Positions 9,611 to 18,712 are shown, numbered from the stretch's first letter. The stretch is DNA of 64,000 bases from Streptomyces roseofulvus (GCF_039534915.1 NZ_BAAAWE010000001.1:8122001-8186000), one strand, 5' to 3'. Notes: generated by a model not told the origin, from the letters alone. Made by a program: numbers and translations.

Positions 9611-9838
9611 CTGGCATTGAGAAGTCTCTGGGCATTCGCCGCCCTCCGGCACTCGCCCGGCGCCGACGCCCACTACCGGCGTCGCCGCGAGACCGGAGAC
9701 TGGCACGCGGCAGCCCAGCGCAACCTCTTCAACCGCATGATCGGCCAGCTTTACCACTGCCTCCAGAAGCGCGAGCTCTTCGACGAGCAGTCCGCGTTCC
9801 CTGGCTCGCCCGAGCTTGTAGTCAATGCCGCTGAACTG
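9611..9838 (+). pseudogene. IS110-family transposase C-terminal remnant (copy 1)
   Basis: The translated segment contains SPGADAHYRRRRETGDWH, AAQRNLFNRMIGQLYHCLQ and KRELFDE, the hallmark C-terminus of IS110-family (DEDD, serine-containing) transposases. Only about 75 codons remain, and the N-terminal catalytic part is absent. The reading frame now runs past the old end into unrelated sequence. A second, similar remnant lies at 10258-11356. Confidence 0.8.
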
Positions 9839-10175
9839 GCAGCAGCTCGCTCACCCAAGCTGGCAGTTCGGGGTCATCGCGCCAGGCTGCGGTGATCGTG
9901 AGGAGGGCATCCCACGATGCATCGACGACGGGGCCAGGGGCAGCATTCTCAAGCTCTCCGTACAGTCGACGGCACAACTGGGACGTCACTTCATAGAGGG
10001 CTCCGTTGACCTCACTCACGCGTGCGAGTGCAGAACCCGGAGCCGGAGGCGGCTCCCCGTTGAGCCGGATGGTCGTAGCCGCGGCAGCGTACGTCCGTCC
10101 ATGGATGAAGTCCCGCAGCGCGGCCACCTGTTCCCACGTTGGCAAGAAGCGCTGGAAAGGGGCCGATTCGGTCAT
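9822..10175 (-). CDS. Small hypothetical protein (117 aa)
   Basis: The protein begins MTESAPFQRFLPTWEQVAAL and is predicted to be mostly helical and soluble. Third-position GC is high and the frame is open over its whole length, which supports it being real, although its end overlaps the IS110 remnant. The Shine-Dalgarno sequence is weak. No family is recognised. It sits between two IS110 remnants, like the 72-aa gene at 11372. Confidence 0.5.
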   Translation of the reverse strand: MTESAPFQRFLPTWEQVAALRDFIHGRTYAAAATTIRLNGEPPPAPGSALARVSEVNGALYEVTSQLCRRLYGELENAAPGPVVDASWDALLTITAAWRDDPELPAWVSELLPVQRH

Positions 10176-10303
10176 GCCGCAAGGCTATCCGCGAGGTCGT
10201 CGTTGTTCGAGGTCCGGACCCCAGCGACTTGACGGCATAGCAACGTGAGGTGTCTCTGGGCCTTCTCCTCGATCACCGCCTCACCCGGCGCCAAAGCCCA
10301 CTA

Positions 10304-11194
10304 GGAGTTGTCTTCAATGTCACGCCCACATCAGGAGCGAGGCGAGGGTGACGGCTGCTTGGTAGGACTCGGCGGTCTTGTCGTAGCGGGTCGCGATGCC
10401 GCGCCACTGCTTGAGGCGGTTGAAACACCGCTCCACCACGTTGCGGCGCTTGTAGAGCTGCTTGTCGAAGGCTGGCGGGCGTCCGCCGCGGCTGCCGCGC
10501 CGGAGCCGGTTGCGGACCTGGTCGGATCGCTCGGGGATGGTGTGGCTGATACCGCGCCGTCGCAGCCAGGTGCGGATGGCTTTGGAGCTGTAGCCCTTAT
10601 CGCCCAGGACGTGGGCGGGCCTGATGCGGGGCCGTCCGGGGCCGATGCGGGGCACTCGTATCGCGTCCATCACGGCGGTGAACTGCGTGCAGTCGTTGGT
10701 GTTCCCGCCCGTGACCACGAAGGCGAGCGGGCGGCCGAAGGCGTCACAGGCAAGGTGGATTTTGCTGGTCAGGCCGCCCCGGGAGCGTCCGAGTGCCGGT
10801 GGGCAGAGCCCCCTTTTCGGGCCCCGGCGGCATGCTGGTGGGCTCGCACGACGGTGGAGTCGACCGACACCAGCCAGTCGATGTCCCCGGCCGCGTCCGC
10901 CTTTGCCTGCGCGGCCCGCAGCATCCGCTCGAAGGTCCCGTCCAGGGCCCACCGGCGGAAGCGGGTGTGCAGCGTTTGCCACGGCCCGTACCTCTCGGGC
11001 ACATCCCGCCAGGCGGTGCCGGTGCGGAACTTCCACACGATCCCGTTGAGGACTCTTCGGTCGTCCAACCGCTTCCGGCCCCGCAAGGGCGCAGGCAGCA
11101 GCGGCCGGACGAACTCCCACTCGGCATCGGACAGTTCATGGCGACGTATCACCCGACCATGATCCACCACTCAAGATCAATTGAAGACACGACC
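10304..11194 (-). mobile_element. IS5-family (IS427-like) insertion sequence, about 0.89 kb
   Basis: The element interrupts the second IS110 remnant. CTAG occurs at both borders (10301-10304 and 11194-11197), fitting a TA duplication. The ends are imperfect inverted repeats sharing TGTCTTCAAT next to the border (left from 10309; right, reversed, up to 11186). It carries one transposase split over two frames. Confidence 0.75.
10320..11170 (-). CDS. IS5-family transposase, two frames joined by probable -1 frameshift
   Basis: OrfA starts at 11170 (MVDHGRVIRRHELSDAEWEF) and holds the DUF4096-like N-terminus (TGTAWRDVPERYGPW) and the first Asp in WLVSVDSTVVRAHQHAAGA. OrfB continues with ALGRSRGGLTSKIHLACD, VLGDKGYSSKAIR and the final Glu in RRNVVERCFNRLKQWRG. 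The switch falls at an A4G5 run near 10810-10820 (mRNA GAAAAGGGGG), the kind of slippery site used for programmed -1 frameshifting in this group. The element at 46797 has the same arrangement, which argues against random mutation. Confidence 0.8.
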
Positions 11195-11196
11195 TA

Positions 11197-11356
11197 GCGG
11201 CACCGCCGCGACCGCAGAGACTGGCACGTCGCTGCCCAGCGCAACCTCTTCAACCGCATGATCGGCCAGATCTACCACTGCCTCCAGAAACGCAAGCTCT
11301 TCGATGAGCTCGTGGCGTTTCCTGCCCTGCCGGAGCTCACGGTCAGCGCTGCCTGA
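11197..11356 (+). pseudogene. IS110-family transposase C-terminal remnant (copy 2, split)
   Basis: The part at 10258-10302 encodes AFSSITASPGAKAH. After the inserted IS5 element the frame resumes here with RHRRDRRDWHVAAQRNLFNR, MIGQIYHCLQ and a normal end at 11356. It is a paralogue of the 9611 remnant. The junction reads TAG rather than the usual Tyr codon, so the gene was probably already damaged when the IS5 element arrived. Confidence 0.75.
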
Positions 11357-11371
11357 CGGGCGGGCGGCCGG

Positions 11372-11590
11372 TCAGAGGTTGAGCTCGAAGTACTCGTCGA
11401 TGGAGATGAAGCGGTGTTGGCCAGTCGCAGGATCGACTTCCAGGGGGACGTTCCCCCCGATCCCGTCGCCCCCGTCGGCGGCGTTGTAGAAGACGTAGAA
11501 CTTGCCGTGCCGCTGCGTCACTGAGGTGACGGCCAAGTACTCGCCAATGAGTCCTTCGGTCAGGATGCGCGCGTCGCTCTCGCTCAACAA
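11372..11590 (-). CDS. Small protein, possible Imm35/YrhB-type immunity protein
   Basis: A 72-residue protein with GKFYVFYNAADGGDGIGG and PLEVDPATGQHRFISIDEYF. Alternating beta strands ending in a Val-Asp-x-x-Thr-Gly turn resemble the short YrhB/Imm35 family of immunity proteins, but this is a judgement from memory. No toxin gene is adjacent. The stop lies 16 bp from the end of the IS110 remnant, on the opposite strand. Confidence 0.5.
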   Translation of the reverse strand: MLSESDARILTEGLIGEYLAVTSVTQRHGKFYVFYNAADGGDGIGGNVPLEVDPATGQHRFISIDEYFELNL

Positions 11591-11687
11591 TGGAACCTCC
11601 CCTGTCGGGGCAGGCTATCCGCACACCGAGACGCCCTTCCACGGCGCGCGATGTTCGAGGACGTGCGTAGCAACGTGAGGTGTCTGG

Positions 11688-12360
11688 ATAGACCCGTTCT
11701 CCGGGCTGAGTCCGCGCGCCTTCGGGAAGCTGGTGACGGTGCTGCGTCACGCAGGTGCGGACACGGTCCGCAAGGGCCGGCTGTGGAGCCTTCCGCTGGA
11801 AGACCGGACCCTGCTGGTCACCGCCTACTGGCGAACCAACCTGACCATGCGGCAGTTGGCCCCGCTGTTCGGGGTATCGAAGTCGGCGGCGGACCGGATC
11901 ATCGACGACCTCGGGCCGATGCTCGCGCTCCAGCCCCGCAAGCTGTTCGCGAAGGACACCGTGCTCATCGTGGACGGCACCCTGGTCCCCACCCGGGCGT
12001 CGCCGAGCAGTCGAAGATCTACCGATACTCCACCAACCACCAGGTCGTCATCGACGCCGACACCCGCCCGGTCGTCGTGGTCGGCAGGCCGCTCGCCGGG
12101 AACCGCAACGGCTGCAAGGCATGGGAGGAATCCGGAGCTAAGGCAGCCGTCGGCAAGACCCTCACGATCGCCGACGGCGGCTACCCGGGCACCGGCCTCG
12201 TCATCCCGCACCGCCGCGAACGCGGCCAGACCGAGCTTCCGGCGTCTTCGCCCGGATGAGGACCTGGAAGATCCTGCGTGACTGCCGCCTCAAGGGCGAC
12301 GGCGTTCACCGCGCCATGCTCGGTATTGCACGGATGCACAACCTTGCTCTCGCCGGATAG
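11688..12360 (+). pseudogene. Broken IS5-family transposase
   Basis: This is homologous to the intact transposase at 42043-42813. The N-terminus lacks its first 10 or so codons. Frame 1 covers TLLVTAYWRTNLTMRQLAPL and VLIVDGTLVPTR. A frameshift near 11995 leads to KIYRYSTNHQVVIDADTR, and a deletion of about 27 codons near 12240 precedes FARMRTWKILRDCRLKGDGV. At least two frame changes and the deletion make it non-functional. Confidence 0.85.
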
Positions 12361-12397
12361 GCAAGCGGGCCGCACGGCGGGCCAACCATCTCTCCCG

Positions 12398-12745
12398 TCA
12401 CATGCTTGTTGATCGCTTCGAGCTGTGTGACGCGCCGGTCGATCTCTTCCTCCTCGGCGTCCCAGTCGGGCAGGGGACCGTCGCTTGACGAGTTAGGCGC
12501 CTGAGGTGTCGACACCGCCCGGTGGCCCCTGTCCGACCTCCCCACCCGCCGCCGACGACGACCTTCTGGCCGCTGTTGTCGGTGAACACCCGCCCGGTGG
12601 TCGGATCAGTGGTCTGCTTGCCGCGCCGGCCGGTGATGATGAACGCCTCGCTGGGCCCGGCGACCTTGTAACGCGTGATGACGACGAGACCGAGCAGCAC
12701 GAGCAGAACGACGATGCCCACCACAGCGGTGAGGACAGGGCTCAT
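12398..12745 (-). pseudogene. Truncated flotillin/SPFH N-terminus
   Basis: From the ATG at 12745, preceded by AAGGGGG, the frame encodes a membrane segment (LTAVVGIVVLLVLLGLVVIT) and RYKVAGPSEAFIITGRRG, then a strand ending NSGQKVVVGGG. This is the start of actinobacterial flotillin-like SPFH proteins. The family runs to several hundred residues, but here the homology stops at about residue 65 (near 12550) and the frame continues as unrelated Arg/Thr-rich sequence. The gene is therefore a fragment. Confidence 0.7.
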
Positions 12746-12802
12746 GACGAGACCCCCTTCGATCGGAACCAAGAAGAGAAAAAGCGGGCAGCGGCGGAGG
12801 CG

Positions 12803-13036
12803 TCAGCGTTCCACCGGACGGACGGCGACCGACGTCGGCGAGAGCACGGACTCGACCCACACCTCGGCACCACGAGCGACCGGCGCAGCGGACTTCGCGG
12901 CGTACTTCACCGGCTGCCCGGCGAGGTACACCAGCACTTCGCCGTAGCCGCCGGCCGGAATCGCCGTCACGACCGAGCCACTCGTCCCGGTCAGGTCCTC
13001 GCCCCGCGGCGCGGGCGTAGCCCCGTCGCGCATGAG
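12803..13036 (-). pseudogene. NfeD-like C-terminal fragment
   Basis: The segment encodes GTSGSVVTAIPAGGYGEVLV and a following beta-rich stretch ending in VWVESVLSPTSVAVRPVER, which looks like the OB-fold domain of NfeD-type membrane proteins. NfeD genes typically precede flotillin genes, as this one does. The membrane-spanning N-terminus is missing and the upstream frame (to 13252) is not NfeD-like, so both members of the pair have decayed. Confidence 0.55.
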
Positions 13037-13182
13037 CGCCCGGCAGCCACCGCCCTGCCCGTCCCGACCACAGGCAGGGCGGCCCTTCTTCCGGGCCCAG
13101 ACCGTCACACCGCCGACCTCACGACGTCGATCTGTACGCGGCGATCGCCGTGACGCCAAGGCCGGCCTGTCGCTGCGTCCGG

Positions 13183-13683
13183 TCAGGAGTGCGTGGTCCG
13201 GAACACGAGATACCGGCTGAAGGCCTCGTGGCTGTCGGGAGTGAAGCGCCACTCCAACAGGGCCGAGTGAAGCTCGGACTCGGTCAGCCAGCCATGCCAG
13301 GCGACCTCATCGGGATCGCGGGTCACCGTGCCCGGAATCACGGCTTCATGCACGCCGAGCCAGTGAGGGCTCAGGCCGCTGCGGTTGATGAACGCGAACA
13401 ACAAGCGCGGCAGACCACGGATGCCCAGTTCTTCGGCCAGCTCCCGCCCGGCGGCCTGTTCATAGGATTCGCCGACACCCACGGCGCCACCGACCATGAC
13501 CTCATAGAGCCCGGGGAAGCGCGACAGCTGCTCCGACCGCCGATGGACGAGGATCCGACCACGTTCATCACGACACACCGTCGAAGCGATTCGATGCAGC
13601 CAGCCCTCCCGGATGGCCTGCCGACGGGTGACCACCCCCAGGACACGATCTTGACAATCGACACGCTCCACCAGTTCATCCAC
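13183..13683 (-). CDS. Nudix hydrolase
   Basis: The Nudix box is complete: GAVGVGESYEQAAGRELAEE followed by LGI fits G-x5-E-x7-R-E-x2-E-E-x-G. Nudix enzymes hydrolyse nucleoside diphosphates linked to another group; the substrate cannot be told from this sequence. I chose the GTG at 13683 (VDELVERVDCQDRVLGVVTR), which resembles the usual IPP-isomerase-like Nudix start and has AGGG about nine bases upstream; an ATG at 13713 is an alternative. It is flanked by unrelated debris. Confidence 0.85.
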   Translation of the reverse strand: MDELVERVDCQDRVLGVVTRRQAIREGWLHRIASTVCRDERGRILVHRRSEQLSRFPGLYEVMVGGAVGVGESYEQAAGRELAEELGIRGLPRLLFAFINRSGLSPHWLGVHEAVIPGTVTRDPDEVAWHGWLTESELHSALLEWRFTPDSHEAFSRYLVFRTTHS

Positions 13684-13981
13684 GAAGCACACCCTGGCAG
13701 CACCCACTGACAACGCCGCTTCTCGGCGAGCCGTTCTCAGAACTCGACAACATTCTGGACCCGCTTGATCAGCATCTGTTGCCCGAACTCGGCACCTACC
13801 GTTCTCGGGTTACACCTACGTAGCCGCATGAAGGAGGCCGGCACCGTCGTGCGCAACGCCCCCCCGCCAGAACGCCGTCACCGTGACCTCGCTCGACCTC
13901 ACCGCCAAGATCCCGACGGCTACGCTCATCAGCTGCGTCAACATGACACCTACGAGGCGTACAGCACCAAGCGCAAGGCAG

Positions 13982-14203
13982 TCATCCCGCTGCCCGCCGA
14001 GCCGTCGAGAGGTCGTAGACCCGGTCCCGCGGCCCGTAGCGTTCGGGCACATCGCGCCAGGGGGCGCCGGTGCGGGTCCGCCAACGTATGCCGTCTATCA
14101 ACTGCCGCCGCGTCCACACCTGCGGCCGGCCCGGCTTGATGCCCTGCGGCAGCAGTGGCTCAAGCCGGGCCCACTGGCCGTTCGTCAGATCTCCACGTCC
14201 CAC
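13982..14203 (-). pseudogene. IS5-family transposase N-terminal remnant
   Basis: The ORF opens MGRGDLTNGQWARLEPLLPQ and continues GKPGRP-like to WRTRTGAPWRDVPERYGP, the standard N-terminus of an IS427-like OrfA. It then becomes unrelated sequence after about 60 residues. The catalytic region is missing. Between 13714 and 13980 only short fragments on the plus strand (for example FSELDNILDPLDQHLLPELG before 13822) suggest further decayed genes. Confidence 0.75.
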
Positions 14204-14250
14204 AGGACGTGATCATGAACGAGCAAGATCCACTTTCGCAACAGACCCTA

Positions 14251-15118
14251 AAGGGTGTTGCAGAAGGCTCAGTTCTGGGCATTTTGCCTGTATGGGTGGG
14301 GTGTTGCGGGCTGAGCCGGTGTGGGTGGAGACGTTCACGGGCTTGCGGATGGACCGGTTCGTGAAGCTGGTGAAGGTGGTCCGGGAGCGAGGTGGTAACG
14401 GCCCGGGTGGTGGCCGGCCGTGGTGTCTGCCGCTGCCGGACCGGGTGCTGCTGGTGGCCGTGTACTACCGCACGAACCTCACGATGCGGCAGCTCGCGCC
14501 GCTGTTCGGCTGCTCACCCGCCACGGTCTGCCGGGTGATCCAGCGGCTCCGTCCGCTGCTGGCACTCGAGCGGGCTCCGCGGCCGATGGCGGACACCGAC
14601 CGGTTGTGGATCGTGGACGGCACTTTGATCCCGGTCCGCGACCGGAAGGTCGGCGCCTCGTCCCGCAACTACAGGTTCTCGGCGAACGTGCAGGTCATCA
14701 TCGATGCCGACACCCGCCTGGTCATCGCGGCGGCCCGGCCGGCGCCGGGCAACAAGGCCGACGCACATGTCTGGCGCGAGTCGGACCTGCCCGCCGTGGC
14801 GGCGGGAACGACCGTGATCGCGGACGGCGCCTACCTCGGCACCGGCCTGATCGTTCCGCACCGGAAGAGAGCCGGCCGCCCCTCCTGCGCGGGCAGGAGG
14901 AGGACAACGCCGAGCACCGAAGGGTCAGGGCCTGTGTCGAGCACACGTTTGCCCGGATGAAGAACTGGAAGATCCTGCGCGACTGCCGTCAAAGAGGCGA
15001 CGGCCTCCACCATGCCGTCCAGGCCGTCGCCGCCATGCACAACCTCGCCCGTACCGGGTGAACCGACAGGTCAAACACCCCTCCGGCCTGCCCGAAGCGG
15101 ACCTTCTGCAACACCCTT
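14251..15118 (+). mobile_element. IS5-family element with perfect 17-bp terminal repeats
   Basis: The left end AAGGGTGTTGCAGAAGG (14251-14267) is repeated as its exact inverse at 15102-15118. TA flanks both ends (14249-14250 and 15119-15120), matching a TA target duplication. It is inserted exactly at the upstream edge of the DUF4097 block; the copy of that block at 45534 begins with the same CCCTAGCC sequence without the element. Confidence 0.9.
14292..15061 (+). pseudogene. IS5-family DDE transposase with a late frameshift
   Basis: From the ATG at 14292 the protein runs through YYRTNLTMRQLAPLFGCSPA, LWIVDGTLIPVRDRK (first Asp) and VIIDADTRLVIAAARPAPGN (second Asp region). At about 14875 a one-base change in a C-rich run moves the true frame: the end, RACVEHTFARMKNWKILRDC with the catalytic Glu, is in the next frame. 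The position is not where this family normally shifts, so I read it as a mutation (or sequencing error) in an otherwise complete element. Confidence 0.8.
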
Positions 15119-15209
15119 TAGCCGGTCAGGCGATCTTCCCTTGTGGGGGAGTGGGTAGCGAGTGAGACGCGCTCTGCGCTCGGCACTGCCGGCGGCGACG
15201 TTCACTATC

Positions 15210-15392
15210 CGACTATTGCAACGCTGTGGCATATGTCGTTGCATCAATCCAGCCGTCATTGCAATGAAATTCCCACGTTGACCTGTACTGATGCCATTCC
15301 AGTGCAACGCACTTGTTGTCACACTCTGGAAAGCAACGTAGCTTTTCCCGTGTCGGAAACGCCGACCACGACTCCACGGGAGAAGCCACACC
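15210..15392 (+). promoter_or_regulatory. Upstream region with repeated TTGCA motifs (copy 1)
   Basis: Several TTGCA-centred sequences stand upstream of the DUF4097 gene: ATTGCAAC (15215), GTTGCATCAA (15238), the palindrome CATTGCAATG (15257-15266) and AGTGCAACG (about 15299). The same set with nearly the same spacing is upstream of the second copy (45625-45725), although the surrounding bases have diverged. Conservation of the motifs suggests operators for a regulator. The regulator is not identified. Confidence 0.5.
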
Positions 15393-16064
15393 ATGCAGAC
15401 CTTCGCCACCACCGCCCCGATCACCACCGTCGTCGACATCCCCGCCGGCCACCTCCGCTTCATCGCCGCCGACCGGGCCGACGCCACCGTCGACATCCGC
15501 CCCGCCCGCCCCGGCAAGAGCCGCGACGTCAAGGCCGCCGAGGACACCACCGTCACCTACGCCGACGGCGTCCTGACCATCACCGCCCCCGAGGCGAAGA
15601 ACCAGCTCTTCGGCCCCTCCGGCGCCGTCGAGGTCACCGTCCAGCTCCCCGCCGGCTCCCGCGTCCAGGCCAGGGCCGCCGGCGCCGAACTCCGCGGCGT
15701 CGGACGCCTCGGCGACGTCAGCTACGAAAGCGCCCAGGGCCCGGTCAAGCTCGACGAGGCCGCCACCGTCCGCCTCGCCCTCCAGGACGGCGACATCACC
15801 ATCGGCCGCCTCAACGGCCCCGCCGACCTCACCACCGCCCGCGGCGACCTCCGCATCACCGAGGCCACCACCGGCACCGTCGTCCTCGCCACCCAGTCCG
15901 GCTCCATCACCGTCGGCGCCGCCCGCGGCACCGCCGCCACCCTCGACGCCGGCACCTCCTACGGCCGCATCCACAACACCCTGCAGAACGCCAAGGGCAC
16001 CGGCGCCGACCTCACCATCCGCGCCACCACCTCCCACGGCGACATCACCGCCCACGCCAACTGA
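15393..16064 (+). CDS. DUF4097-family beta-strand repeat protein (copy 1)
   Basis: A 223-residue protein made of short repeated beta strands (GDITIGRLNGPADLTTARGD, TGTVVLATQSGSITVGAARG), the pattern of DUF4097 right-handed beta-solenoids. No signal peptide or membrane segment is present. The encoded protein is identical to that of the copy at 45807-46478, and the DNA differs at only one position that I could find (a synonymous change near 15573). Its function is unknown. In Streptomyces such genes are often controlled by a linked regulator, but none is adjacent here. Confidence 0.8.
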   Translation: MQTFATTAPITTVVDIPAGHLRFIAADRADATVDIRPARPGKSRDVKAAEDTTVTYADGVLTITAPEAKNQLFGPSGAVEVTVQLPAGSRVQARAAGAELRGVGRLGDVSYESAQGPVKLDEAATVRLALQDGDITIGRLNGPADLTTARGDLRITEATTGTVVLATQSGSITVGAARGTAATLDAGTSYGRIHNTLQNAKGTGADLTIRATTSHGDITAHAN

Positions 16065-16100
16065 CCGCCAGAACGCATGCGGAAGCAAGACCAGCGCCGT

Positions 16101-16129
16101 GGAGGAGTCGTTCCACGGGGCGCTCCTCC
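16101..16129 (+). terminator. Hairpin downstream of DUF4097 copy 1
   Basis: GGAGGAG (16101-16107) pairs with CTCCTCC (16123-16129). The same hairpin recurs at 47731-47759 after the second DUF4097 block. A second hairpin, GGGAGCC-CGGA-GGCTCCC, lies at 16208-16225 and could also serve the minus-strand FG-GAP gene ending at 16260. Confidence 0.5.
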
Positions 16130-16259
16130 GTCGGGCCGCCACGGCGTCTCAGTGGTGACCGATCAGTGTGCTCGATGGCCCTGGTTGGTTCTCGGGTACG
16201 CGAGAGGGGGAGCCCGGAGGCTCCCGGACTCCCCGCTCTCCGGCCGGATGGGGTGTGAG

Positions 16260-18455
16260 TCAGAGGACGTGGTTCAGGGTGCCGTCGTGGTCGAGGTACA
16301 TCTGCTCGGCGGTGCGGAGGGATGCCTTCCAGTCGCCCGTGCCCTTGTAGAGCCTGGGGGTGTCGAGGTGGGTGTCGGTGCCGATGAGGTCGACGCGTCC
16401 GTCGGCGTCGGCGTCGCCGGCGCCGATGAGGGAGTTGAAGCCGTTCCAGCCGCCGCCGATCCTCGTACGGGGCGCGAAGGTGCCGTCGCCCTTGCCGAGG
16501 TACTGCCACAGCACGCCGGTCTTGTCGCGGGCGACGAGGTCGCCGGCCGGGCCGCCGGCGAGGTTTCCGACGGCGGTGATGTCGTTGTAGGTGCTCCAGC
16601 CGCCGCCGATCTTCTTGCGGGTGCTGAAGGGGGCGTTGGCGTTTCCGGTGCCGGGGTAGAGCCACAGCACCCCGGACCTGTCGGTGGCGAGGGCGTCGGT
16701 GCGGCCGTCGCCGGTGATGTCGCTGCCGGCGGTGATCTTGTCGTACACCTGCCAGCCACCGCCGACCCTGATCCGCGTGGCGAAGTTCCCGGTGCCGTTG
16801 CCCGTGTACAGCCACAGCACCCCGGACTTGTCCCGCGCCAGCAGATCAGCGACCGCCGAACCGCCCAGGTTCCCGGCTGCCTCGATCCGGTCGTAGACGT
16901 TCCAGCCCGCCCCGAGAAGCGTCTTCGGCGCACCTTCGTTGAGCCCCCAGAAGGCGTCGATCGGCCGGTAGAGCAGGTCCGTGCGCCACAGGCGGCCGCC
17001 GGTGTCCCGGGTGATCAGGTCGGGAGAGCCGTTGTCGTTGAAGTCGTGCGGCTGGCTCTTGCGCACGACCTTGAAGGCGCCGGTGAGGACGGCGGCCGGA
17101 CCGATCCCGTTGTCCGGCGTGGCCGTCAGCCGCCAGATGTAGTCACCGTTGGGGTGCGCCCCGGTCTCGCCGTACCTCTCCCAGGGGAGCCGCACGTCGG
17201 TGCCGGAGGAGAACGCCTCGACGGTCGTGGTCCTGCCGGTACGGACATGACGCACGGAGAGCGTGACGTCGCCCGTCCTGCGGGACAGGGCGAAACGGAA
17301 GCCGAAATAGTGGTTCTGGTCAAGGTCGAGGACCGCGCCGGGCACGGTGACGGCAGTGGCGACGATCTCGGTGGGCGCACCGGTCGTAGCGACCTTCACG
17401 ACCTGCGGCTTCACACCGCCACCGGTGACGTGGTACAGGCCCTCGCCCTGCCCGACGATGCCGCCGCGCACGTAGAGGCTGCCGTCGGGGGCGGGCGTGA
17501 TCTGGTAGGCGTGGTCGAACAGCTTCACCGACGCCTTGGTGCTGAGGTTGTAGGCGGTCAGCGGGTAGTGGACGCTGGTCCGGGACTGGGCCATGCCCCC
17601 GCTCTGCCCGTACACGACCCAGTCGCCGACCAGCCCGACGTGGAAACTGCCGAAGGTCGCCTCAGAGATGCCCGGGACCTGCTGTATGGCGCCGGTGGTC
17701 CGGTCCGCGGCGAAGACCCGCGGAGGCAGGTCCGTCTCCTCGCCCTCGACCCAGGCGGTGCGCGCCGCGGACACGGCGATGTCACCCACGACGGAGCTGC
17801 GCGTCTTCACGGCGGTGACGGCGCCGGTGGCGAGGTCGACCATGCCCCACTTGTACGTGCCGCCCTGGACGAAGGTGACGATGCCGTGTTCGGGCGTGCC
17901 CTGCACGACCTCGAGTGCGGTCGCGCCCGCGGGAAGTCCGGTGACGGCGGTACCGTCGGGGTCTGCCGCGGTGTGCCTGCGCAGGACCGTGCCCGTCTCG
18001 GTGGTGAGGGCGGTGAAGACGGCGTCGCCCGCCGCACCGGCGTACCGCGAGCCTGTGGCCGTGTCCCCGATCGCCACCTCCAGGGTGCTGTTCGTGCTCA
18101 GGTTGTGCTGGGTGACCGTCTCCGGCTCCCACACGACGACGAAGTCGCTGGTCCGCGTCGAGCTCAGTTCGGCGCCGTAGTCGTAGGCATGCCCGGAGCC
18201 GTCCGCGTACCGCCGGAACACCGACTGTCCGTCGGCACCGCGGGTGAGGAACCCGGTCACTCCGGCCCCGAGGAGTTCACCGTCCTCGGGGTAGCGGATC
18301 AGGTCCGCGTCGGTGTCGGCCGCGTCCGCCGCGACGAATCCACCCGCCGGAGCGGCGTAGGCCGGGGCTATGAGCACACCGGCCCCGAGGGTGACGGCGA
18401 GAACGGTGGTGACGGCGGTGTTGAGCCGTCGCCGGCGAGAACGGGCCTGCGGCAC
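16260..18455 (-). CDS. Secreted FG-GAP/VCBS-repeat protein
   Basis: A roughly 730-residue exported protein. The N-terminus has an Arg-rich stretch and a hydrophobic core (VTTVLAVTLGAGVLIAPAYA) ending in a signal peptidase I site AYA-AP. The middle resembles a beta-propeller-like region; the C-terminal third holds about five repeats of the form DLLARDKSGVLWLYTGNGTG and IGGGWSTYNDITAVGNLAGG, the FG-GAP/VCBS type of Streptomyces surface proteins. I prefer the GTG at 18455 because GGAGG is seven bases upstream; an ATG at 18461 is only one or two bases from the same GGAGG. The role is probably extracellular binding; ligand unknown. Confidence 0.85.
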   Translation of the reverse strand: MPQARSRRRRLNTAVTTVLAVTLGAGVLIAPAYAAPAGGFVAADAADTDADLIRYPEDGELLGAGVTGFLTRGADGQSVFRRYADGSGHAYDYGAELSSTRTSDFVVVWEPETVTQHNLSTNSTLEVAIGDTATGSRYAGAAGDAVFTALTTETGTVLRRHTAADPDGTAVTGLPAGATALEVVQGTPEHGIVTFVQGGTYKWGMVDLATGAVTAVKTRSSVVGDIAVSAARTAWVEGEETDLPPRVFAADRTTGAIQQVPGISEATFGSFHVGLVGDWVVYGQSGGMAQSRTSVHYPLTAYNLSTKASVKLFDHAYQITPAPDGSLYVRGGIVGQGEGLYHVTGGGVKPQVVKVATTGAPTEIVATAVTVPGAVLDLDQNHYFGFRFALSRRTGDVTLSVRHVRTGRTTTVEAFSSGTDVRLPWERYGETGAHPNGDYIWRLTATPDNGIGPAAVLTGAFKVVRKSQPHDFNDNGSPDLITRDTGGRLWRTDLLYRPIDAFWGLNEGAPKTLLGAGWNVYDRIEAAGNLGGSAVADLLARDKSGVLWLYTGNGTGNFATRIRVGGGWQVYDKITAGSDITGDGRTDALATDRSGVLWLYPGTGNANAPFSTRKKIGGGWSTYNDITAVGNLAGGPAGDLVARDKTGVLWQYLGKGDGTFAPRTRIGGGWNGFNSLIGAGDADADGRVDLIGTDTHLDTPRLYKGTGDWKASLRTAEQMYLDHDGTLNHVL

Positions 18456-18712
18456 GTGCATTCCTCCTGAAGACATCAGGCGCGTCATGCGCCTTCGATT
18501 GCTAAGACCTATGGGTGAGCGGATGGTTGTACGAAGCCTGGACGCCTGCCACTGAGGCATGGCGACGGGGTGCTCTGTTCATGCTGGCCGGGGGCGCAAT
18601 GGTCCGAGACGCCCCATGCGCTGCAGGCGCCGTATGCGGCGGGGTACCTGGTCCGTGCCTCGATACGGGGCACGGCAGGCGACGACGCGAACGCCGGGCC
18701 TGTAGCGCCTTG

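Noticed and set aside
14292..15061. Programmed frameshift in the IS5-family transposase
   Set aside because: The shift occurs late, near the catalytic Glu, in a C-rich run; related elements in this window have a single frame there, so mutation is more likely.
15143..16258. 371-codon frame rich in His, Arg and Pro over the DUF4097 gene
   Set aside because: It is a frame shadow of the highly biased DUF4097 codons; the same shadow occurs over the second copy.
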